64,000 nucleotides of DNA, from the IMG/VR virus record IMGVR_UViG_3300037247_001689, positions 52,333 to 116,332 of that record. One strand, written 5' to 3'. Positions 16,633 to 26,323 of this stretch are shown one piece after another. The translations under genes and the position numbers were made by a program. Under the pieces are notes generated by a model that saw only the letters and a program-made list of their open reading frames with translations, was not told the DNA's origin and ran no database searches. Within the stretch, counting starts at the first letter, position 1. The number at the start of each line of letters is the position of its first letter. The DNA is from a virus.

Positions 16633-17267
16633 CAGTAGATGAAGTTTTTTCGATTGATTTTCTTTACCGTGAACATTTCAAGCTGACGAAAAATAGTGAT
16701 GACTATCTTAATGCAACTGATTATGATATTGAACTCTGGTATCATTCATATCAGGCTAAAAATAATCTCAAAACATTATCAAAAGGTTATGATTTAGAAG
16801 ATTCGAGCGCAACCAGTGCTGAATTAGGGGTCAAATATAAAGGTGATGTTTTAGAACAAAAAGCATTAGAATTTTGCGGTTTGAAAATTGAAGCACAAAA
16901 GGATATCCTGTTTTCATCGCTAATCGGTAAAAAAAGCAATGTACTTCAACAAAAAGACGATGCAGCTACAAGCACAATGGCAGTTGCTTTTGTTCAGTAC
17001 ATGCTAAATAATCTTGATAAGATTGGCAAAAAAGAAGCATGGTTAAATAGAACAGAATATCATAGTTTCAAAATTTTCATGAAACTTTCTGTCAAAGGGA
17101 AAACTCAATATCATAACGAATTGCAAAAATATCACGATACCGAAATGGGAAAACACAAACAGCCCCCACTCACACTCACTGAACCGGTGAAGGCTTCGTC
17201 TCCTGAGCCACACGTTCAGGGGGGCTGTCCCGATTTTAATGATCCTAAGAAGTGGGAGAAGATTTAA
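16611..17267 (+). CDS. tail assembly chaperone, frameshift extension (gpGT-like T domain)
   Basis: An open frame of about 217 codons in the -1 frame relative to the chaperone at 16183. It begins inside the slippery run and has no good start of its own; a TTG at 16881 lacks a ribosome site. Expected to be made only as the C-terminal part of the fusion, linking chaperone to tail tube protein. The C-terminus is Pro/Lys-rich (PPLTLTEPVK) and the stop overlaps the tape measure start (TAATG). Confidence 0.85.
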   Translation, partial: KKTIYQIAVDEVFSIDFLYREHFKLTKNSDDYLNATDYDIELWYHSYQAKNNLKTLSKGYDLEDSSATSAELGVKYKGDVLEQKALEFCGLKIEAQKDILFSSLIGKKSNVLQQKDDAATSTMAVAFVQYMLNNLDKIGKKEAWLNRTEYHSFKIFMKLSVKGKTQYHNELQKYHDTEMGKHKQPPLTLTEPVKASSPEPHVQGGCPDFNDPKKWEKI

Positions 17268-19276
17268 TGAGTGATGTCAGTATTCAAATAGATGCCCAAA
17301 CAGGGGATATCTCAGGTCTTCAAAAAATAGAAGCTGGTTATACTTCAGTACTCACCAAAGCACGTCAACTATTCCAAGAAATATCATCCCCCATTACAGC
17401 ACTTGCAGACAGGTCAAAACAAGCGAGAGGTCTTGAAGATTTAAGCCGGAAAGCCACTGAAATTGAGCAAAAACTAGCAAGGACAAGACTTGATCAACTG
17501 CAAGGCGTTGCTGGACCAATAACAGGTCCAGGATATATGCAAAGTTTAAAAGATGATCTTGAAGCGACAAATATTCAAAGGCAGATGGGGCAACAAGCAA
17601 TGGCACGACCTCAAATGGGGGGATTTGGCCAAAGAGCTTTAAGAATGGGCCGTTTTGCTGGTGGAAAAGCTTTAAGATATGGCGGTGCAATTGCTGGTAT
17701 TGCAGGGGCTTATAGTTTATTCTCTGGAATCGCCGAAAACATGGGATTTGCAAAACAATCTGAAGAAGATTATGCAATGGCATTGTCACAAGGTCGAGGA
17801 ATGATCGGTGGTGATTTTGGCGGGAAAGGTGGATTTTTTGCAATACGAGAAATATTGAATGATTTGGGTGATGTAGCACTGGCAACCTCAAAAGATATGT
17901 TGCCTCTTTTGGGAACCGCAAAAGAATTAGGAAATTTATCAGGTGGAAAAGGGGGATTTACCGGTCAATTTGCCGGTACTGTAAATTTAGCTAAAATGTT
18001 GGGCGTTGATACTGCCACGCTCAATCAATTATTCCAAGGTGGAATTCGCGGTGGTGGTTTTGGCGATACTGAACAAATGCGATTAATGAGCCAAGGGTTA
18101 ATGTTGAATCCCGCTATGAGATTTCGTGGCACAGAAGCGATACAATCATTTCAACAAATGATGGAAGGAAATGTTGGCGGTACTCAGCAACTTGGCGGGT
18201 TCGGAATGTTTAATCTCATGAACACGTTGAATGCATCCCCATTTTTAGCTTATCGTGGGGCTGGTGGTGCTCAAAGAATGTCAGGAATTAATCAGGCATT
18301 TACCCAAGGCGGCAACGAGAACATGCAATATTTTCAAGCGATGGCATTAAGCCCAGCTTTTCAATCAGCAAATAATAGAAGATTGGCGGCATATAATGCG
18401 ACACAAGGCGGTCCAACTGATTTTGGTTCGGGTAGATATGATCAGATAATAGCTGATGTTTTTCAGGAATTAGGAGCATTTGCAACCGCTGGAGATGTCC
18501 AAAAACAATTGTCGAGTTTAGGCTTTACCGGTGCGGCTAAATATGTTGGTGAACAGTACAAAGGGAACATGGGCAAAATGGGTATCCAAAATTTATTTGA
18601 ACGATACCAGACAGCATACGGAAAAGGAGAAGGTAACGAACTATTGATGACAGCACAGATGGCAAAAGATATGGGTGTTAGTTTTGCAGATGTCGGCGTT
18701 TTAAGAAAATCATTTCAAGATCCTGAATTTATCCGTTTAGCAAAAGAGGGAAAACTTGACCCTAAAGAAATGGCTGGTGCCTATGGAGCGTTTGAAAGTA
18801 AAGGTGCTGAAGGAATGACGGCTTATCTATCAACAAAAAGAAAGTCTGACCAAGCAATGCAGAAAATGGCAGAACACATCCAGACAATGGTTACAGATTT
18901 ATTGCCAGCATTGATACCAGCACTTGAGACGATGGCAGAGTATTTGCCTGTTTTTACTAAAAACATAGTGAAAGTAGCAGATTTTATTTTTGGTGGTACA
19001 CCTGAAACAGACCAGTCAACACAAAAAAGAGCGACGATACAAGCAGCTATAGAGATAACAAGAGAACCATCTGTTTTTTCGGAACATAAAAGAAGACTGG
19101 AAAAACAAAATATTCTTTATCCTGTAAGTGACGCACAAAGAGCAGCTGCAATCGCATCTGAGGAAATGTACAGAGGGGCTGGACCGCAAGGTGAAAATGC
19201 AGTCGGTGTACTAAAACAGATATTAAAAAAGATTGAAACGCCCACACTTAATCAAGGTGAGGTAGAATTAGAATGA
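17267..19276 (+). CDS. tape measure protein, 669 aa
   Basis: Sets tail length and may help DNA entry. The ATG at 17267 overlaps the chaperone stop (TAATG) and has GGAGAAG upstream; an in-frame GTG/ATG five codons earlier is less likely. Helical and Gly/Ala/Gln-rich, with a hydrophobic segment at about residues 135-160 (GGAIAGIAGAYSLFSG) and another near 545-565. At 1.5 angstrom per residue the tail would be about 100 nm. Overlaps the next gene by ATGA. Confidence 0.85.
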   Translation: MSDVSIQIDAQTGDISGLQKIEAGYTSVLTKARQLFQEISSPITALADRSKQARGLEDLSRKATEIEQKLARTRLDQLQGVAGPITGPGYMQSLKDDLEATNIQRQMGQQAMARPQMGGFGQRALRMGRFAGGKALRYGGAIAGIAGAYSLFSGIAENMGFAKQSEEDYAMALSQGRGMIGGDFGGKGGFFAIREILNDLGDVALATSKDMLPLLGTAKELGNLSGGKGGFTGQFAGTVNLAKMLGVDTATLNQLFQGGIRGGGFGDTEQMRLMSQGLMLNPAMRFRGTEAIQSFQQMMEGNVGGTQQLGGFGMFNLMNTLNASPFLAYRGAGGAQRMSGINQAFTQGGNENMQYFQAMALSPAFQSANNRRLAAYNATQGGPTDFGSGRYDQIIADVFQELGAFATAGDVQKQLSSLGFTGAAKYVGEQYKGNMGKMGIQNLFERYQTAYGKGEGNELLMTAQMAKDMGVSFADVGVLRKSFQDPEFIRLAKEGKLDPKEMAGAYGAFESKGAEGMTAYLSTKRKSDQAMQKMAEHIQTMVTDLLPALIPALETMAEYLPVFTKNIVKVADFIFGGTPETDQSTQKRATIQAAIEITREPSVFSEHKRRLEKQNILYPVSDAQRAAAIASEEMYRGAGPQGENAVGVLKQILKKIETPTLNQGEVELE

Positions 19277-20835
19277 CATCACCTAAAATAACGATATATT
19301 TTACGCCTGACGTTAAAGAAATTAACAGGATACCAATATCTGACATAAAATTCCCAGCTTCTGAAGAATTAAAGAGAGGTAGATTTCAGATCGATATCAG
19401 TTCTCCATGTATTATTAACGCTGATTGTACGTCTCATAGGGCATCGATAAAAAGCACAGCTACCTTAAATTTTATCGGGAAATGTTTTGGTGAGCGTTCG
19501 GAATATGTGTTTAAAAACAATGATTATTTTGAGATTTGGAATACTGCTGACACTCGTAATCCTTGGTGTTATTTTCGTGGTGTGGTTACTCAAACAGCGA
19601 GAACATGGACAGCTAATAAAAGATCATTTTCACTCACTTTAGATAATTCAGGCGGGTGGTTATTAGGTGATAATGCTATTTATTATTTAGGACAATTGAT
19701 AATCACTCAGCAACATGTCACAAATAATTTTTTCAATGCAATAAAGGTGAGATATGGTTGGGCAACTACGGCTGGAAAAGAAACCGACAAAGGAAAAGCA
19801 TTAGGACTATTAAAAGTAAAATCACCATCTCAATTACTTGAAACGCTGATAAATAGAATCGCAAATGAAAGAGTTAAATTATTAAAATCAGATTTCTACG
19901 AGAATCAGGATTCGATAAAACCGATTGATTATGAGACGGGGAATGAAGTTGACGAGGGGGGGAAAAGGAATGTTTTTGTCGTAGATAAATTATCCGAAAT
20001 GGAAGGATCCATATTAGAAATCCTGAAACAATTTGAAGGTAGACCGTTTGCTGAGATTTTCATTGTCGAAACAAAAGAGAAATCAAAATTAATATGGAGA
20101 AATAGCAGATGGCATGATTCAGATGATATTTTATGCATGGGGGATAGATCTGGGAAAGCTGAGAATATTGTTTCAATATATACGGATCCATCTGTAAATT
20201 TTACAAACACCACAATCAAATCTGAATTTTCTGCACAAAATAATTACATTTCCGAAAAACAGTTTTCAGGATTTCTTAAAGAAGATGAGAAAACGACAAG
20301 TGACGATGTTGTGAATGCTTTTTATATTTATCCTGTTGGATTTGATACCAAACAAAATATTCCATCTGTAATTATCACTCAAACTGCATACGATAAGGAA
20401 GGAGCAAGGCAAATACTTGATGAAAGTTCTGTAATTAGACATGGATACCGACCGATTACGATAAAATTACCTTTTATCCCTGATTTTGGGGAAGCCTCTG
20501 ATTTTAGTGAAAAGGATGTAGAAACAAGAAGTACTGATATTAAAGCTAACAGAAGCGCACAAGCAAGGATAATGCTTGAATATACAGGGTACGCTTCAAA
20601 AATGTATAGGAATATCCAAAATTCGGGGAACGGGCAAACAGTTATGCAAAATAATTTAGAATGCACCGTTGCCGATGATTTTAGAGTATTTAGGACTGAA
20701 CAAGAGTCCCCATTTTTTGTGAATGTTCATCAAATGACGTGGTATTTTGACGCAAAAACTCCAAGAACAGTCTTGCAATGGGATAGAGGATTTGAAAGGC
20801 CATTAGGTTCTGACAAGGTATCAAATATAAGGTAG
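19273..20835 (+). CDS. probable baseplate hub protein, 520 aa
   Basis: Occupies the hub (gp27/gpD-like) position between tape measure and spike. Beta-rich N-terminal third with GVVTQTARTW and SFSLTLDNSGGWLLG, the split-barrel pattern of hub proteins; a charged helical middle; a C-terminal part with TVADDFRVF and PRTVLQWDRGFERP. Family assignment rests on position and length. Confidence 0.65.
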   Translation: MTSPKITIYFTPDVKEINRIPISDIKFPASEELKRGRFQIDISSPCIINADCTSHRASIKSTATLNFIGKCFGERSEYVFKNNDYFEIWNTADTRNPWCYFRGVVTQTARTWTANKRSFSLTLDNSGGWLLGDNAIYYLGQLIITQQHVTNNFFNAIKVRYGWATTAGKETDKGKALGLLKVKSPSQLLETLINRIANERVKLLKSDFYENQDSIKPIDYETGNEVDEGGKRNVFVVDKLSEMEGSILEILKQFEGRPFAEIFIVETKEKSKLIWRNSRWHDSDDILCMGDRSGKAENIVSIYTDPSVNFTNTTIKSEFSAQNNYISEKQFSGFLKEDEKTTSDDVVNAFYIYPVGFDTKQNIPSVIITQTAYDKEGARQILDESSVIRHGYRPITIKLPFIPDFGEASDFSEKDVETRSTDIKANRSAQARIMLEYTGYASKMYRNIQNSGNGQTVMQNNLECTVADDFRVFRTEQESPFFVNVHQMTWYFDAKTPRTVLQWDRGFERPLGSDKVSNIR

Positions 20836-20837
20836 CC

Positions 20838-21731
20838 ATGAAACATAAAGGAAGAACAGATGAAGAAGGTAATTTTAGGGACCAATCCAGAGAAAAAGAC
20901 GGGTATATCAATAAGAAATGGAATGAAAAGTTACCGTTTGAAGCACTTGTCACAGCATGGTTCCCAGGTTCACAAACTATAAATGTTAGTTATTGGACTC
21001 CGTTTGGTCAAAAAGAAATTGAACATGTCAGTGTTTATGGTAATTTTATGGAAGCGGTTGGTACTATTAAAACGCCAAGAATAGCAACTGCAAAAGGGAC
21101 TGACACCGAAAATAGTTGGCAAATATACAAAAATCCATCACAAGATGACCCTAATAGTGACCAATATGTTTTAGATAATCATATTGGCGCTTTTATCTAC
21201 AAAACAAATACAGGCTATGTCGCCAATGGATTTAGATTCGTCACTCCTGATTCCCCACTTCTAAAAAATGCGAAGTATGGCCGGACATTAACCAGATATG
21301 ATGATGGTTCTTACCGTATCCATGATGATGATGGAAATATGCAATTTAAACATCCATCCGGCTTAAGTATAAAAATTGGAAAAACAGGGGATGATATCGA
21401 TCTCGATTCTCCTCTTCCTAATCATGCAAAAAACGTTCAGGATTATGATAATTCAGTCGTTATAAAATATACAATTCCATCTGATGAAGGCGAGATAACA
21501 ATTGAAGCTGACGGATTAGGGAACATTAAATTAACGCATCCCAACAATAGTTTTGAATTTAATATTGATAAGGACGGGAAACTAGAGGCTAAAAACGCGA
21601 CAACGAGTTTAAAAAAATTACATGACGATATGAACGATATCGTTGCAGCAATTGTCGTCAATGATGGGGTTGGCCCGAATACCGGAAATTTAACAACTTT
21701 AAAAACAGCAACCGATACCCTTTTAAAATAA
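20838..21731 (+). CDS. baseplate spike / gpV-like protein, 297 aa
   Basis: Membrane-piercing spike of the baseplate. Residues about 30-100 form an OB-like domain. Residues 185-285 show the repeat pattern of a beta-helix (GSYRIHDDDGNMQFKHPSGL, EITIEADGLGNIKLTHP, FEFNIDKDGKLEAKNA) and a C-terminal helix with LKKLHDDMNDIVAAI, common at the end of gpV-like proteins. It overlaps the next ATG by one base. Confidence 0.8.
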   Translation: MKHKGRTDEEGNFRDQSREKDGYINKKWNEKLPFEALVTAWFPGSQTINVSYWTPFGQKEIEHVSVYGNFMEAVGTIKTPRIATAKGTDTENSWQIYKNPSQDDPNSDQYVLDNHIGAFIYKTNTGYVANGFRFVTPDSPLLKNAKYGRTLTRYDDGSYRIHDDDGNMQFKHPSGLSIKIGKTGDDIDLDSPLPNHAKNVQDYDNSVVIKYTIPSDEGEITIEADGLGNIKLTHPNNSFEFNIDKDGKLEAKNATTSLKKLHDDMNDIVAAIVVNDGVGPNTGNLTTLKTATDTLLK

Positions 21732-22504
21732 TGTCTAATTACACCTACGAAGAATTAGAAAGGATTGCTGATGCTGTGAGAGGTGTCTGGCAAGATTGCT
21801 ACCGTGGCGGATTTCTGCCAGGGATGAGAGCAAAAATTGGCGATACTGGAGTGAGAGCTTTTCAGGGATTAATTGGCGATGTTATTGTTATGCAGGGAGG
21901 ATCTTTACTCTCAGGACCACTTAAAGCTATTATCGGGATGCAAGGGGTCAAAGCCGCTGAAGAAGCTTTAAGGATTGAGGACGGGTACGCACCATATGAT
22001 ATGAAGCCAGGATTTTTACGATCCCCAAAAGCACTTGTTTACCAAAGTGGACCAAAAGCCGGACAAACTAAAAAAACCCCTCATCTTATAATTTCTTTTC
22101 GCCATGTCACACCGGGATCAACAAGCACTCTTGGAAGTCCAATGACAACTTCATTACATAGGGCAGCTAAAAAAGGTATTAATTTTCAGGAGCAATTAGG
22201 GACCGCTGAAGATCCAAGCGATTATGGACTTGTAAATTCAAAGGGCTATGAATGGCAAAATGGCGCTCATGCAGGGATGACAAACGTAGGCGGGAAAGGA
22301 CATTCTCAATATCGAACATTTAGAATTGTCTCTGCTAATTCAGCGCCGAATTCGTGGTGGAATCCCGGGCAACAACCTAATAAAGTAATTGACGCCACTA
22401 TTAAATATGCAGAACCTTATATTAAAGAAGGGTTAAAACGGGCTGCGAAAGCTGAAGTGATTGAGCATATTCAGGGTATTTTTAATAAGCCTGTTAGGAT
22501 GTAA
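21731..22504 (+). CDS. tail-associated structural protein, 257 aa
   Basis: The C-terminal motif YRTFRIVSANSAPNSWWNPG (about residues 198-217) resembles the RTVSDKSPPGSWxHPG motif of phage minor tail or tail-completion proteins. The N-terminal part is Gly-rich and helical. Lies directly after the spike gene and before the only sizeable gap in the tail operon. Confidence 0.55.
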   Translation: MSNYTYEELERIADAVRGVWQDCYRGGFLPGMRAKIGDTGVRAFQGLIGDVIVMQGGSLLSGPLKAIIGMQGVKAAEEALRIEDGYAPYDMKPGFLRSPKALVYQSGPKAGQTKKTPHLIISFRHVTPGSTSTLGSPMTTSLHRAAKKGINFQEQLGTAEDPSDYGLVNSKGYEWQNGAHAGMTNVGGKGHSQYRTFRIVSANSAPNSWWNPGQQPNKVIDATIKYAEPYIKEGLKRAAKAEVIEHIQGIFNKPVRM

Positions 22505-22526
22505 AATATCGTTTCCATCCCTTTGA

Positions 22527-22584
22527 CTAAAACCTATTTTTAGCCAAATAATAAGAATAAATTAACTATAATTTGGCGACTAAA
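22527..22584 (+). promoter_or_regulatory. two alternative hairpins before gene 22584
   Basis: CTAAAA at 22527-22532 can pair with TTTTAG at 22538-22543. The same TTTAG can pair with CTAAA at 22580-22584 together with CCAAAT (22544-22549) and ATTTGG (22571-22576). The second fold covers the start codon. TTGACT at 22523-22528 and TATAAT at 22567-22572 are also present but not at promoter spacing. Confidence 0.45.
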
Positions 22585-23576
22585 TGGCATTAGAAGATCT
22601 CACCACATTTGACCAATTAATCATTAGAATTGTTGAGCGAAAAGATTTCGGACGACAGGCTGAAACTAATTTAGATGAAGGCGTTACACCAAAATTAAAT
22701 GATAGGTTCGATACCCAAAGAGAATCTGTTCGTGATCAGACCAAAATAGCAGAATTTAAATTCCCTATTAATTTTGAAGGAAAAACATTCTATTATCAAC
22801 AATACGCTGCAACCAATAATTATCGGCAAAATACTGAAAATGGGATTACTGGTATTGTTTCAGAAATGTATGGGAAAGGGCTTACTGATGTAGTAATGAA
22901 CGGAATTTTTCCGACAGCAGCAGAAGTTAATATCATAGCCTCAACGACTGGTAATGATTTTTTATCGCAATTCAAACCCCGGGATTTTGCTGATAATATA
23001 AAACGGTTTTTTGGTTTCTATGCTGATCTACACGACCCTTATTCTAAAATCTGGACTGAAGGGAATTATTATATAGACTCAAATATATCAATAAGTGATT
23101 TGGTTAGAAGTGGCGGAAGCGTTAGAAAAATAGGTGTCGGAAAAACCCCGAACAAAGCCGGTTATGAAATGATTGTTGTGGATGAATACGCCAGATCAAT
23201 TCAAGGAATTCAGCCTAAAGATTTACAGATTTTCGCGGGAAAAGAATCACCGTTTACATTCGGTTGGCGACTAAATGCAACAGTCATTGAAGATAAACTT
23301 GACGCTAATTTTAAGCCAATCCCAGATGATTTATTACAATTTTTAGCTTCATTTAGATTGCCCGCAATATCTGAAATCCCTTTAATCGGTCCATTTTCAC
23401 AGACCTTTAATAAACTAATTGCAATTAATAATGCCATTTTAAATGTGATGAACACGATTGAATCTTATATTGATTTACCAAACCAAACCATTCAGGATTT
23501 AAATAGATATCTGTCATCCTATCAGCGGATATTCAACAAAGCAAATGCAATCGGTCAGCAAATACAGGATATTTAA
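22584..23576 (+). CDS. tail or baseplate structural protein, 330 aa
   Basis: No family recognised. Mixed alpha/beta, with a C-terminal helical region of about 80 residues (LIAINNAILNVMNTIESYID) that could trimerise. It has no Shine-Dalgarno site and its ATG lies in a predicted hairpin. The following gene starts in a TAATG overlap. Confidence 0.6.
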   Translation: MALEDLTTFDQLIIRIVERKDFGRQAETNLDEGVTPKLNDRFDTQRESVRDQTKIAEFKFPINFEGKTFYYQQYAATNNYRQNTENGITGIVSEMYGKGLTDVVMNGIFPTAAEVNIIASTTGNDFLSQFKPRDFADNIKRFFGFYADLHDPYSKIWTEGNYYIDSNISISDLVRSGGSVRKIGVGKTPNKAGYEMIVVDEYARSIQGIQPKDLQIFAGKESPFTFGWRLNATVIEDKLDANFKPIPDDLLQFLASFRLPAISEIPLIGPFSQTFNKLIAINNAILNVMNTIESYIDLPNQTIQDLNRYLSSYQRIFNKANAIGQQIQDI

Positions 23577-24466
23577 TGACAAAAGAAACGGATGAACTAG
23601 CGAGTGATTACACAGAAGCTTCTTTGATTTTAGCTGAACAGACAACACAGGTGGGAAGTGGGCTTTATCAACTAAACGATAAAATCGATTATGAAGAAAA
23701 TTATCCGAACGGCGTGATTGAATTTTTAAAAACAGATGAAGTGAAACAAATAGCAGATTTAGCGGGTGTAATTCCTGAATCTATTCAACCGCCAATCGTA
23801 ATCACTGATGCATTAATAGACCGTGTTAACGAGATATTCGAAGTCGATATTCTAAATCTAAGCAGTGTTGAAAAAACATTATTGAGTTCAGAAATCCAAA
23901 ACATTATAAATGATATCCCCATCCCAACGCAAGATATTATCACCACATGGGCCGAAAATTACTCTAAATTTGTTGCTGCAGCTGCAGAGGGCAGTATTAT
24001 CATTCCATCAAAATTCAGAACCGTTCAAATCGCTTCAACAGATATCAGCTTAGACGCTTTTATCAAAAGAACGAATACAAGAAAAGTCGTTATTATCGGG
24101 TTAAATAAACTATCTTATCCCCACATAACAAGACGTTTTAAAGTTCCAGGTGTTTTACAAGCAACTTTAGTTTCTGCAACGGGATTAACCAGTGATGATA
24201 ATATTTTATTCACTTCTCTTAGTAAAGAAATTGGTGCCGGTGAAGTTAAAAAAGGTAATTCTGTCATCATTACCAACAACGCTCAAAGTACTGATCAATT
24301 AAAACAACAGAAAACAATTCTCGATTATGTAGATGAAGATAGCGGATTTATAAGAATTTCTAATCCATTGCCGTTTGATTTAGATGATACATTTGATGTA
24401 AAAATACATCAATTCTCTAAAGATCAAATTCTCGCTCACCCAGAATTTATTAAAATACCGATATAA
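23576..24466 (+). CDS. tail or baseplate structural protein, 296 aa
   Basis: No family recognised. Helical N-terminal half (residues 1-130, acidic) and beta-rich C-terminal half. It is linked to the previous gene by TAATG and precedes the lipoprotein gene by three bases. A baseplate component is the likely role from its place. Confidence 0.55.
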   Translation: MTKETDELASDYTEASLILAEQTTQVGSGLYQLNDKIDYEENYPNGVIEFLKTDEVKQIADLAGVIPESIQPPIVITDALIDRVNEIFEVDILNLSSVEKTLLSSEIQNIINDIPIPTQDIITTWAENYSKFVAAAAEGSIIIPSKFRTVQIASTDISLDAFIKRTNTRKVVIIGLNKLSYPHITRRFKVPGVLQATLVSATGLTSDDNILFTSLSKEIGAGEVKKGNSVIITNNAQSTDQLKQQKTILDYVDEDSGFIRISNPLPFDLDDTFDVKIHQFSKDQILAHPEFIKIPI

Positions 24467-24469
24467 ATT

Positions 24470-24826
24470 ATGGAAAAATCAATATTCCTTATCATTACAA
24501 TTTTGTCAGTTGCTTCATGCTCTTACAATTTAGTAGATGCCCCGAAACATAAGACGGATTATATTAAAAATGTAATCAGTTGTGATGCGAGAACGACAAA
24601 ATACACGCTCTTAAATCCAGATGAATTGGCGGAATATTTACAAGATGATGATCATGGCTCTTTTTGGATAAAATACGAGATTAATAAAACGAAAGAAAAA
24701 AGGAAGATTAATATTTACAGGTTCATATTAAATGATGCATCCAATTATTCTGTGTCATTCGAAAGAAAAACATTCCCTTATTCTGAGTGTAGGAAGATTA
24801 AAACTAAACTAAAATATCTAAAATGA
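24470..24826 (+). CDS. lipoprotein encoded inside the baseplate operon, 118 aa
   Basis: The signal peptide MEKSIFLIITILSVASC ends in a lipobox with Cys 17. Two further Cys lie in the mature part, which is basic and beta-rich. Translation is linked on both sides (3-base gap before, ATGA overlap after). A lipidated protein would go to the envelope rather than the virion; superinfection exclusion or a lysis function are candidates, as for other phage lipoproteins. Confidence 0.65.
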   Translation: MEKSIFLIITILSVASCSYNLVDAPKHKTDYIKNVISCDARTTKYTLLNPDELAEYLQDDDHGSFWIKYEINKTKEKRKINIYRFILNDASNYSVSFERKTFPYSECRKIKTKLKYLK

Positions 24827-25197
24827 CAGCGGGTGCGAATTTTGAGATCGTAAATAATAGAGTTCAGTTCTGGAAAACGTTGGTAACGGGTGATAAATTA
24901 ATCACCCAGGATCATGAGGCTAGATTTGGCCAGCGACAAGGCTCATATAATCCTGAGCAACAATACGGAAACCCTTATGTAAACACATTATCTGACGACT
25001 CAATCAGTGAAACAGAACGAGACTTATTGCTTGTTTCTCAAACAAAAGAATGTTCATTACAGGATGACAGAATCATTGACGCGGTTGTCGATACAACATC
25101 AATAGTTAGAAAAGGGACAGAAATATCTTTCAAGTACAAACTTTTTAAAACTTCAGGTGGTTCAATTCAGAGAGATTTTAGCAGTGACAACAATTAG
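24823..25197 (+). CDS. probable baseplate wedge protein (gpW/gp25 position), 124 aa
   Basis: Small acidic protein directly before the gpJ-like gene, where gpW/gp25 wedge proteins usually stand. It contains SETERDLLLVSQTKECSLQDD and IDAVVDTTSIV, loosely like the gp25 region for local Tyr/Asp repeats. The assignment is mainly by position. It overlaps the next gene. Confidence 0.5.
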   Translation: MTAGANFEIVNNRVQFWKTLVTGDKLITQDHEARFGQRQGSYNPEQQYGNPYVNTLSDDSISETERDLLLVSQTKECSLQDDRIIDAVVDTTSIVRKGTEISFKYKLFKTSGGSIQRDFSSDNN

Positions 25198-26323
25198 AAC
25201 AAAAGATGATTATGTAGCGAAATCAATTGAGGCGATTGAACAACGAACCCCTTCTGATATTCAAAATGAAACTGGTTTTGATTTCAGAAAAGCAGCGCCA
25301 CTCCGTTCATATGTTGAGGGCCTTTCGATTGTCGTTGCGGTTTCTGATCAACAAAACGAAGCTGAAGTTAAAAAACAAGCGAGGGAGTCGTTATTTTTCT
25401 TGGCAGGGGTCGAAACATTTACCGCAAGTAAAGCAAGCGGGGCATTATCAATTACTTCGACACAGGCAATAACAATACCAGCCGGTGAACCCGTATACTC
25501 AACAGAATTTGGTACCAGAGTTGGTGAAGTAATCATAGAAGTAGTATTCGCAAGTGCTGAAACATTAGACGTTGATATGATTTCTGATGAAGCAGGGGCT
25601 GATGTCGTTTTTGTACAGAATGATCTTTTTATACTTGCTGATAATCAATCAGGTGGAAATCTAACAATTATTAATAACGGAGCTGATGAAGAATCAGACT
25701 ACGACAGGTCAAAACGGATAAGATCAGCACTGCTCGCAAAAACAAGTGGAACTGTTCAGGCGCTTACAGATGCGGCCAATAACACGGTATTGATCGATGG
25801 TGGCTCAGGGAACATTATTGAAAGTGTTATAAGTGTGTTTATGTCATTTCCATGGAAAGTTCTTGATCCAAATACAATTGACCCTACGAGATTAGGCGAA
25901 ATTGTAATGTCGATTCAATCAAGTTTAGGTGTTCCTAGCCAAGACATGCTTGATGCAATAGAACTCAACTTGGTCGGTACTGATGAACTTGACCCACAGG
26001 GAAGACAAGGAGCTGGTCAAAATGTATTATTATTGCCAGTTGAGACAGAAGATGTCGCTTTTTCAGTTCCTTATAAAAAAGTAGTTGGCGGTGATCATTC
26101 TCAAGTCACGCTCGATATCCAAGGTCAGATTACAACATTTGTTGATTCACTAGTACAAGGACAAGACCTTGTACCGACTAATTGGCAAGCAGCGATATCA
26201 GGTGATAATAAACCGGATGATGTTGATTATTATGATGAAGGAAATCTAACACCTTCAACAGTTTTGCCGATTGATACCGACAAGATTTGGAATATTACAG
26301 CAATAGTAGTCACGGAAATATAA
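25184..26323 (+). CDS. baseplate J-like protein, 379 aa
   Basis: Wedge component at the periphery of the baseplate. The motif EESDYDRSKRIRSALLAKTSGTVQALTDAA matches the conserved E-x-D-x-x-x-R-x-R region of gpJ proteins, preceded by a beta-rich segment with IPAGEPVYSTEFG. The GTG at 25184 within the previous gene is preferred to a GTG 27 bases earlier. Confidence 0.82.
   Translation: MTTIRTKDDYVAKSIEAIEQRTPSDIQNETGFDFRKAAPLRSYVEGLSIVVAVSDQQNEAEVKKQARESLFFLAGVETFTASKASGALSITSTQAITIPAGEPVYSTEFGTRVGEVIIEVVFASAETLDVDMISDEAGADVVFVQNDLFILADNQSGGNLTIINNGADEESDYDRSKRIRSALLAKTSGTVQALTDAANNTVLIDGGSGNIIESVISVFMSFPWKVLDPNTIDPTRLGEIVMSIQSSLGVPSQDMLDAIELNLVGTDELDPQGRQGAGQNVLLLPVETEDVAFSVPYKKVVGGDHSQVTLDIQGQITTFVDSLVQGQDLVPTNWQAAISGDNKPDDVDYYDEGNLTPSTVLPIDTDKIWNITAIVVTEI

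Noticed and set aside
16881-17267. An independent gene starting at TTG 16881
   Set aside because: The frame is open upstream to the run of A at 16609-16617, there is no ribosome site at 16881, and the gene order expects a frameshift product.
17394-17921. A 175-residue minus-strand frame inside the tape measure gene
   Set aside because: Leu/His/Gln-rich translation typical of a mirror frame; the plus-strand tape measure protein is clear.
22567-22572. Promoter from TATAAT in the tail-operon gap
   Set aside because: No -35 at standard spacing; TTGACT at 22523 is too far upstream. A structural RNA role fits better.
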